The notes under the pieces were generated by a model. That model had not been told where the DNA came from, did no database searches, and was given only the letters and a program-made list of their open reading frames with translations. This document shows positions 36,531 to 42,387 of a stretch of DNA of 42,387 nucleotides, in pieces. A program made the position numbers and the translations under genes. The stretch's first letter is position 1, and each line of letters starts with the position of its first letter. The stretch spans positions 1 to 42,387 of the forward strand of contig JACESO010000015.1 in assembly GCA_013911745.1 (NCBI GenBank), in the 5' to 3' direction. The DNA is from Sphingobium sp. (GTDB taxonomy: Bacteria > Pseudomonadota > Alphaproteobacteria > Sphingomonadales > Sphingomonadaceae).

Positions 36531-36666
36531 ATCTGTAACAAGAGGTGGAAAGCCACCCCGGCAAAGGCTTCCGCGGAAGGGCCTAAAAAGGTCCGCCCGG
36601 GCATAAGAGCCAGCCCCCCGTTTCGCAGGCATCAGGGAACAGCGATCTTACAAGGGGTACCACATC
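36531..36666 (+). promoter_or_regulatory. Structured 5' leader of the TonB-dependent receptor gene
   Basis: Several small hairpins follow each other: GGTGG/CCACC (36544-36557), CTTCC/GGAAG (36568-36579), and GGGCC/GGTCC (36579-36594, one G-U), then GCCCGGGC (36595-36602). The ribosome-binding site AAGGGG lies at 36652-36657, 9 bases before ATG 36667. Receptor genes are often regulated by metal or vitamin riboswitches; no cobalamin box or other class I know matches. No Fur-like 19-bp palindrome was seen. Confidence 0.35.
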
Positions 36667-38837
36667 ATGCGCATGTCATCGGTCAGCCGTCTCGGCTTCC
36701 TTGCCGGTTCCGCCGCCATCGCTCTCTCTGCCATCGCTCTGTCCGCCGCGCCCGCCGCGCTGGCGCAGGCGCCGGCCGAGCCCGCCGCCGAGAGCGACAT
36801 CCTCGTCACCGGCCTCAAGCGGCAATATTTCGGCGACACGCCGGTCAAGGAAATCCCGCAGGCGGTGCAGTTCCTCGAAGGAAAGCTGCTCGACGACCTC
36901 AACATCACTCGCCTCGACACCGCGCTCGAATTGGCGAGCGGCGTGTCGCGGCAGAATAATTTCGGCGGCTTGTGGGATAGCTTCGCCATTCGCGGCTTTG
37001 CCGGCGACGAGAATTTCCCGAGCGGTTTCCTGGTCAATGGCTTCAACGGCGGCGCGGCTATGGTGGCCCGCGCGACGCATCGAACGTCGAGCGCGTCGAG
37101 ATACTGAAAGGCCCCAACTCCGCGCTGTTCGGGCGTGGCGAGCCGGGGGGTACAGTCAACATCGTGACCAAGAAGCCGACCTTCAAGGAAGGCGGCAGCT
37201 TCTCCGTATCGGCAGGGCGCTGGGAAACCTACCGGGTTGAGGGCGACTATAATCTGCCTCTGTCGGACAGCGTGGCGGTGCGTATCAACGGATCGTCCGA
37301 GCAGGCTGATAGCTTCCGCGACACGGTTGAGACGCAGAAATATACGCTTACGCCGTCCCTGCTGGCGAAGCTGTCGGACGCCGACATTTTCACCTACGAA
37401 CTGGAATATGTGAACCAGGAAGTGCCCTTCGAGCGCGGCGTGGTGGCGATCCCGACCGTCAACGCCAACGGCTCGATCAGTTACAATCTTGGCGCAGTCC
37501 CCAACAGCAGGTTCCTGGGCAATCCCAATGACGGCCCGACCAAGGTCGAGGTGCTGGGCCATCAGGCGCAATATCAGCATGATTTCAGCGAGGATTGGAC
37601 GCTGATGCTGGGCGCTGGCTACAAGGACACAACGTTCGAGGGCTTTTCCAGCGACGCGGAACTGGTGCTCGGCCGCCAGCGGCTCGACAATGACGGCCGC
37701 ACCCTGTCGCGCCAGCGCCGCTTCCGCGATTACAGCACCACCCACATGGTGTTCCGGGGCGAGATCAGCGGCAAGCTGAACACCGGATCGATCGTCCACA
37801 ATATCCGCATCGGCGCGGACTGGGACAAGTTCAAGATCAAGACCTTCCAGACCCGCTACCGCCCGAGCGCGGCCGACCAGTCCTATGCGATCGACATCTT
37901 CAACCCCAACTACAACATCCCCGCGCCGGTCCCGACCACGGTGATCCAGAATGCGACCGAAATCCAGAAGGCCTGGGGCATCTACGCGCAGGATCAGGTG
38001 GAGATCACCGAGCAGTTCAAGGTGCGGTTCGGCGGGCGCTATGATGATTTCAGCCAGGACATCGCCAATCGCGCCAATGGCACGAACCCGCAAAAATCCT
38101 ACACGAAATTCAGCCCGATGGCGGGCGTAGTGTTCGAGCCGAGCCGCAGCCTGTCCTTCTACGGCAGCTACGGTAAGGGGTTCCGTCCGAATAGCGGTGT
38201 GGGCTTCGACGGCCAGCCCTTCGCGCCGGAAATCAGCGAATCCTACGAAGTCGGCGCGAAGTTCGTGACGCCCGATGGGCGCATCACCAGCACCGTATCG
38301 CTCTACAAGATGAAGAAGGACAATGTGCTGACGACCGATCCGGCCAACGCCGGCTTCTCCAAGCCGGTCGGTTCGGCCAAGAGCAAGGGCATCGAGTTCG
38401 ACCTCAATGCCAAGCTGCCCGCCGGGTTCGAGCTGTTCCTGACCTATGCCTATACCGACGCCGAATGGGCAACGAACGCGCTCGATCCCAATTTCGGGTT
38501 CCAAATCCTGAAGGGCGATCCGCTGATCAACATTCCCAAGCATCAGGGCAACGCTCTGCTGTTCAAGAATTTCTCGGTCGGCGATCATGAAGCGATGCTG
38601 GGCGCGGGCGTCACCCATGTCGGCCGTCGGCTGGGCGAGACGGCGACGACTTTCTTCCTGCCGAGCTACACCATCGCCAAGGTGCTGGGATCGTTCAACA
38701 TCACCGACCAGATCAAGCTGTCGGCCGATGTGAACAACATCTTCAACAAGAAATATTATGCCAGCTCCTATGCGGCGCTATGGATCGCGCCCGGCACGCC
38801 CCGATCGTTCAGCGTGCGGGCCAGCTTCAACTTCTGA
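36667..38837 (+). pseudogene. TonB-dependent siderophore-type receptor, interrupted by one frameshift
   Basis: The full receptor would be about 723 residues. The first part (from ATG 36667) has a signal peptide (SAAPAALA), then ILVTGLKRQYFG (TonB-box region) and the plug with GVSRQNNFGGLWDSFAIRGF. Near 37051 the frame shifts: reading on in the other frame gives RGYGGPRDASNVERVEILKG, then NSALFGRGEPGGTVNIVTKK, the barrel, and a proper C terminus (SFSVRASFNF, terminal Phe). The lesion equals one missing G in a GGCGGGCGC-like context. The family moves iron-siderophores or other chelates across the outer membrane using TonB energy. If the shift is real, only a truncated plug is made; if it is a base-calling error, the gene is intact. 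Confidence 0.88.
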
Positions 38838-38843
38838 TAAAGC

Positions 38844-38879
38844 GCCATGCCGCCGACGTTGTTGCGCCGGCGGCATGGC
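38844..38879 (+). terminator. Terminator-like hairpin after the receptor gene
   Basis: A perfect 12-bp stem, GCCATGCCGCCG and CGGCGGCATGGC, with a 12-base loop, starts 6 bases after the receptor stop and is followed by TTCAGTTTATA. It should limit readthrough into the PepSY gene. Confidence 0.65.
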
Positions 38880-38900
38880 TTCAGTTTATAGGCGCATTCC

Positions 38901-39941
38901 ATGTCCCGGCCGCAATGGCTCCGCCTTCATCGCTATGCCGGCCTTATCATGGCGCTGTTCCTGCTGGTGCAGGCGATGACCGGGGCGCTGCTGCTCTATC
39001 GCGGGCCGGTGGAGCGGTTGCTCGATCCGGCGGGTCAGGCCAGCAGAGGCCATGGTCCGCTCCTCAGCGCGGGACAGGCGATGGCGCTCGCGAGCGTGGC
39101 GATTCCCGGTGCACGCGTGACGCGCCTGTTCGCACCCGACACGAGCCGATCGACCTGGTTCGCGCACATGGCGCGCGCGGACGGCGAAGCTGTTTATGCG
39201 ACGGTCGATCCGGCGGGCGGGGCGGTGCTCCGTGCTGGCGGCCTTTCGCGCTTCCCGCTAGAGGCGGCGCTACAACTTCATTACCGGCTCCTATCCGGCC
39301 GTGCCGGTATGGCCGTTATAGCGCTGAACGGGCTTGCTTTGCTGCTGATGGCGGGCAGCGGGCTTGCCTATTGGTGGCCGAAACGTAATCCGGCGAAGGC
39401 GCTGGCGGTCCGCTGGAGCCTGTCGCCCCGCCTGGTGCTGCGGCAGGCGCACCGCACGCTCGGGGTCGTCGCGGCAGCTTTTCTCATCCTGCTTTCCGCG
39501 ACGGGCTTTCTCCTCGTCTTTCCCGATCTTTTCGCCAGCGGCGGTAGCGCGCCTCCGGCTGTCGTGACGGCTGCTCAGGTCGATCGCGCACTCGCGCTCG
39601 CGCAAAGCGCCTTTCCCGGCGCGGCGCTACGAGACATCAGGATCGGCAGCGACCGGCTGACCGTCAACTTCCATGCGCCCGAACGCAATGCACGCGCCGT
39701 CCATGTCGTCGCTGTCTCGCTCGCCGGGGCGCACATCGTCAGCGCGAAACCCGCGCAGGCCAGCCGCGCGCTCTGGATGCCGCTGCTTCCGATCCATAGC
39801 GGCGAATTCCTCGCGCCAGTTGGCCCACCCGTCTGGCTGGTCGTCGCCTTGTCCCTCGCCGCTCTGGCGATCAGCGGCCCGATCATATGGTGGCACGCCA
39901 CCGCCCAGCGCCGCCGCATCCCCCGAAAGGCTCCCGCATGA
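38901..39941 (+). CDS. PepSY-domain membrane protein (siderophore-reductase/permease-like)
   Basis: A 346-residue inner-membrane protein with four main hydrophobic helices. The first (LHRYAGLIMALFLLVQAMTG) and later RQAHRTLGVVAAAFLILLSA carry the conserved His residues that could bind heme; SGLAYWWPKRNPAKAL lies between helices, and periplasmic PepSY-like portions separate them. This is the PepSY_TM family commonly encoded next to TonB-dependent siderophore receptors. Some members (FoxB/FsrB type) reduce ferric siderophores at the inner membrane. Position directly after the receptor supports a role in iron or other chelate release. Its stop overlaps the next start (ATGA). The ribosome-binding site is weak. 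Confidence 0.88.
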   Translation: MSRPQWLRLHRYAGLIMALFLLVQAMTGALLLYRGPVERLLDPAGQASRGHGPLLSAGQAMALASVAIPGARVTRLFAPDTSRSTWFAHMARADGEAVYATVDPAGGAVLRAGGLSRFPLEAALQLHYRLLSGRAGMAVIALNGLALLLMAGSGLAYWWPKRNPAKALAVRWSLSPRLVLRQAHRTLGVVAAAFLILLSATGFLLVFPDLFASGGSAPPAVVTAAQVDRALALAQSAFPGAALRDIRIGSDRLTVNFHAPERNARAVHVVAVSLAGAHIVSAKPAQASRALWMPLLPIHSGEFLAPVGPPVWLVVALSLAALAISGPIIWWHATAQRRRIPRKAPA

Positions 39942-40864
39942 CCCTGCTCTATACCTCCGATCCTACGCGCGGGCAGATCTGGCGCGACATTTTCGCTGCG
40001 GAGGCGCCCGACGTCGGCTTCGTCGCGCCGCCCACACCCTATGATCCCGCCACCATCCGCTATCTCGCGGCCTGGAGTCCGTCGGCGGACCTGATCGCCA
40101 GCCTCCCTAACCTGGAAGTGCTCTTCTCGATCGGGGCGGGGGTGGACCAGTTCGACATGGAAAGCCTGCCGCGGCATGTCGATGTGGTGCGGATGATCGA
40201 GCCGGGCATCGTCGCCGGCATGGTCGAATATGCGACGATGGCGGTACTGGCGCTGCACCGCGACCTCATCCCCTATCGCGCCGCACAGGCGGAGCAGCGC
40301 TGGGCACCGATCAAGCTCGTGCCGGCCGAGCAGCGGCGGGTGGGGGTGATGGGTCTGGGGCAATTGGGCAAGGCCGTGCTTGGGGCGCTTCGTCCCTTCG
40401 GGTTCGCGCTGTCGGGCTGGAGCCGCTCGCCGCATGACGTGGAGGGCGTCGCCTGTCATAGCGGGACCGACGGGCTGGACGCTTTTCTGAGGAACTGCGA
40501 CATCCTCCTCTGTCTGCTGCCGCTCACCCCCGACACGCGCGGCATCGTGTGCCGCAATCTTCTCGCGCGCCTTCCAAAGGGCGCGATGCTGGTCAACGCG
40601 GGGCGGGGCGGGCATCTTGTGGCGCAGGATTTGCTCGCCCTATTGGACGAAGGGCATATGTCCGCGGCCATGCTCGACGTGACCGATCCCGAGCCGCTGC
40701 CGCCCCGTCATCCTTTCTGGCATCATCCGCGCATCCTGCTTACCCCACATGTCGCCAGCATGACCCGCGCGGACAGCGCCGGGCGCGCACTCATCGCCAA
40801 TATTCGCCGGCACCAGGCGAACGAGCCGATGGACGGGGTTGTAGCGCGAGGTAGGGGCTATTAG
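39938..40864 (+). CDS. Glyoxylate/hydroxypyruvate reductase A-like 2-hydroxyacid dehydrogenase
   Basis: A 308-residue NAD(P)H-dependent D-2-hydroxyacid dehydrogenase of the GhrA branch. Rossmann motif RRVGVMGLGQLGKAVLGAL, the catalytic Arg in MLVNAGRGGHLV, the Glu in VTDPEPLPPRHPFW and the His in LLTPHVASMT are all present. The length matches GhrA (about 312). It reduces glyoxylate to glycolate or hydroxypyruvate to glycerate. It is coupled to the PepSY gene by ATGA overlap, an unusual pairing. It could dispose of a 2-oxoacid from the nearby oxidoreductases or aldolase (inference). Its end overlaps the end of the convergent CopB-like gene by 4 bp. Confidence 0.9.
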   Translation: MTLLYTSDPTRGQIWRDIFAAEAPDVGFVAPPTPYDPATIRYLAAWSPSADLIASLPNLEVLFSIGAGVDQFDMESLPRHVDVVRMIEPGIVAGMVEYATMAVLALHRDLIPYRAAQAEQRWAPIKLVPAEQRRVGVMGLGQLGKAVLGALRPFGFALSGWSRSPHDVEGVACHSGTDGLDAFLRNCDILLCLLPLTPDTRGIVCRNLLARLPKGAMLVNAGRGGHLVAQDLLALLDEGHMSAAMLDVTDPEPLPPRHPFWHHPRILLTPHVASMTRADSAGRALIANIRRHQANEPMDGVVARGRGY

Positions 40865-41574
40865 AGGCTGAAGCCGAAGCCGATCACCGCCGTGGTCGCC
40901 TGCCCTGTGTCGCCCTGCTCCTCCGCCAGCCGGCGCGTGCCGCCCACCAGCCGCTCGTGCGCGACGCCGATGTAGGCGTTGATCTTGGGCCGCAGCCGAT
41001 AACGTAGCCGCACCGACCCTTCCACCTCTCCGATCCCGGCGCGCACGCCCTGTTCGATCCAGCTGCGCGCCGCCCATCCCGCCGCCACCCGCGGCTCGAT
41101 ATAGAGTTTCTCGGCGATCGGCATGGCGTAGATCACCTGCCCCTCGCCGCTCAACCGGCCTCGGTCGGACAGGAAGATATAGGTTTCCCAGCTCAGGCGC
41201 GTGCTGACCGATCCCTGCGCACCGACGATCGCATGGGTGTCGCGCGGGGCAGGGGTGATGTCGTGGCGGACCCCGGCCAGCCAGGTCAAATTGCCTACCG
41301 TACGACCATAGAAGACGCGGATTTCGGACTGGTCGATCTGCGCCGACAATGGCCCTCCGCCTGTCGTGACCAGCATCAGCTGGTCAGTCGCGTCGCCATA
41401 GGAGAATGTTGCGTCCCACAGGAAAATGTCACCGCCCTTGTCGGCGCGCATTTCGATGAGGTCGAAGCCGCCGCTAAGCGTTGCGCCGCCGTCCACATCC
41501 TGTGCCCGCGAGGGCGTCGCGAACAGCGCCGCGCAGACGAGCAGAAGCCGACATGGACTTGAAACGCGCAGCAT
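40861..41574 (-). CDS. CopB-like outer-membrane copper-resistance protein, short form
   Basis: A 237-residue exported protein with a signal peptide (LLLVCAALFATPSRAQ). The body matches the C-terminal beta-barrel domain of copper-resistance protein B: FDLIEMRADKGGDIFLWDAT, VFYGRTVGNLTWLAGVRHDI, LRYRLRPKINAYIGVAHERL and a terminal FGFSL. It lacks the Met/His-rich N-terminal region of classic CopB (about 300 residues or more), so direct copper storage is doubtful. CopB proteins sit in the outer membrane and help sequester or export copper. AAAGGGG lies close before ATG 41574. It is a paralogue of the gene just upstream on the same strand (41698-42387). Confidence 0.78.
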   Translation of the reverse strand: MLRVSSPCRLLLVCAALFATPSRAQDVDGGATLSGGFDLIEMRADKGGDIFLWDATFSYGDATDQLMLVTTGGGPLSAQIDQSEIRVFYGRTVGNLTWLAGVRHDITPAPRDTHAIVGAQGSVSTRLSWETYIFLSDRGRLSGEGQVIYAMPIAEKLYIEPRVAAGWAARSWIEQGVRAGIGEVEGSVRLRYRLRPKINAYIGVAHERLVGGTRRLAEEQGDTGQATTAVIGFGFSL

Positions 41575-41675
41575 CGACCCCTTTCCGTTCGCGCTGAAGC
41601 TAGGGCCATGCGCGCGGGGCTATCGTATAAAGCTGCGTCTTCGTCGCCGCGAATGTAATGAAATCGGGTCAGGCT

Positions 41676-41692
41676 GCGGCATGTTGTGCCGC
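41676..41692 (-). terminator. Short hairpin after the second CopB-like gene
   Basis: GCGGCA and TGCCGC pair around a 5-base loop, 5 bases beyond the stop of the minus-strand CopB gene. No T tract follows, so termination would be weak. Confidence 0.35.
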
Positions 41693-41697
41693 GGGGG

Positions 41698-42387
41698 TTA
41701 GAACCAGAAGCGGACGCCCATGACGAGGCTGGTTGCGGAGGCCCGGTCTCCGGCGGCGTGGGCGTATCGCGCGGTGTCGCCGAGCTTGCGTTCCCAGTTG
41801 ATGCCCACATAGGGGGCGAATTCGCGCGCTATCTCGTAGCGCAGCCGCAGCCCCAGTTCGATGTCCGACAGGCCCGACCCGACGCCGATTTCGGGCACGT
41901 CCTGCGCGGCGAGATTCACCTCGACCGCCGGTTGCAGGATCAGCCGCTGGGTGATGCGCTGGTCATAGCTGCCCTCCAGCCGCAGATGCGCGTCGCCTTT
42001 CTGCGACACGAACAACTGCCCCTCGACCTCGAACCAGTAGGGGGCGAGGCCTTCGATCCCGATGGTGGCATAGGTGCGCTCAGGCTGCGGGCGGAAATCC
42101 TGCCGCACGCCGCCGACGATGTTCCACCAGGGATCGATGGCGCGGCTGTAGAGTGCCTGCAGTTCGGCCCTGTGCAGCGCGCCGTCGACGGCGCCCTCCC
42201 CTTCCGACTTGATGGCGAGGCGGTTGATGTCGCCGCCGATTCAGCCTTCACCTTCCCAATGATAGCTGTCGCCGCCCTTGTGCGCGCGATATTCGGCCCG
42301 GTCGATCATCAGTTGCGAGAAGGTCATGCCGCCATTTTCGCGGATCATCGCCGCGCGGGCGCGGGCCATGACGGCGGGATCGTACAG
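41698..42387 (-). pseudogene. copB: copB-like gene with in-frame stop, N terminus outside the window
   Basis: In the visible 230 codons the CopB barrel is continuous: MTFSQLMIDRAEYRAHKGGD, then YHWEGEG, a TGA (42241-42243), then IGGDINRLAIKSEGEGAVDG, LYSRAIDPWWNIVGGVRQDF, GLRLRYEIAREFAPYVGINW and terminal GVRFWF. The TGA falls where CopB homologues have Trp (WEGE.WIGGDIN), so it is a single TGG to TGA change. The part after the stop could restart only at an internal codon (Met at 42108). CopB is an outer-membrane copper-resistance protein, usually encoded with copA. Either a recent nonsense mutation or a sequence error. Confidence 0.85.

Noticed and set aside
36531-36666. Cobalamin riboswitch before the TonB-dependent receptor
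   Set aside because: The conserved B12-box and core sequences are absent; only generic hairpins are seen.
36648-38618. 656-codon open frame opposite the receptor gene
   Set aside because: It stays open despite the receptor frameshift but is an antisense shadow of barrel codons, with no recognisable family.

Overview
The window looks like chromosomal DNA from an alphaproteobacterium of the Sphingomonadaceae (Sphingobium/Sphingomonas type). It is GC-rich throughout, gyrA and the Lrp/AsnC regulators read like sphingomonad proteins, and it has a TonB-dependent receptor, CopB-like outer-membrane proteins and dense operons joined by 4-bp stop/start overlaps. This placement is inference from protein character; no database was searched.

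Layout. (1) 1-9.7 kb is core-like: the tail of a glycosyltransferase, then gyrA with a small DUF952 gene (minus strand), two tandem secreted alanine-rich repeat proteins, an Lrp/AsnC regulator, a histidine kinase with a degenerate ATPase domain and a polysaccharide-deacetylase-like protein. (2) 9.7-11.9 kb is decayed mobile DNA: a CAU-anticodon tRNA, a broken tyrosine-recombinase gene, an IS91-family transposase remnant fused to it, and an antisense purH fragment. (3) 11.9-25.1 kb is a catabolic and uptake block: GNAT acetyltransferase, succinate-semialdehyde-type dehydrogenase, tartrate/D-malate-type dehydrogenase, class III aminotransferase, Lrp/AsnC regulator, M20 amidohydrolase, DUF1624 membrane protein and a four-gene peptide-type ABC importer. 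(4) 25.2-27.6 kb is a compact four-gene module (DUF4198 protein, small His-Gly protein, HupE/UreJ-like permease, membrane-anchored protein) that looks like metal handling. (5) 27.7-36.4 kb is a second catabolic block: ornithine cyclodeaminase pseudogene, type II HAD hydrolase, cupin, a second GNAT, a D-threonine-aldolase-family PLP enzyme, two DAO-type FAD oxidoreductases and another aldehyde dehydrogenase. (6) 36.4-42.4 kb holds a frameshifted TonB-dependent siderophore-type receptor, a PepSY membrane protein, a GhrA-like reductase and two CopB-like proteins, one with an in-frame stop.

How the genes may work together (inference). Blocks 3 and 5 contain, spread over two halves each headed by a related two-domain GNAT, the activities expected for breaking down an N-acylated amine, diamine or amino acid: acylation, FAD-dependent oxidation, aldehyde oxidation, deacylation, transamination and a semialdehyde dehydrogenase. 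A peptide-class ABC importer and a local Lrp-type regulator sit among them. The two aldehyde dehydrogenases and the aminotransferase parallel the logic of the putrescine/GABA route, but no glutamylputrescine synthetase or PuuD-type hydrolase is present. The decayed integrase at the tRNA suggests the accessory DNA entered there, though no second attachment site is visible.

The most unusual signal is the metal-type module: three consecutive exported proteins are each predicted to start with His-Gly after signal-peptide removal, an arrangement that could bind copper or nickel. Several genes near the right end (receptor, CopB) carry single-base lesions that are either recent gene loss or base-calling errors.
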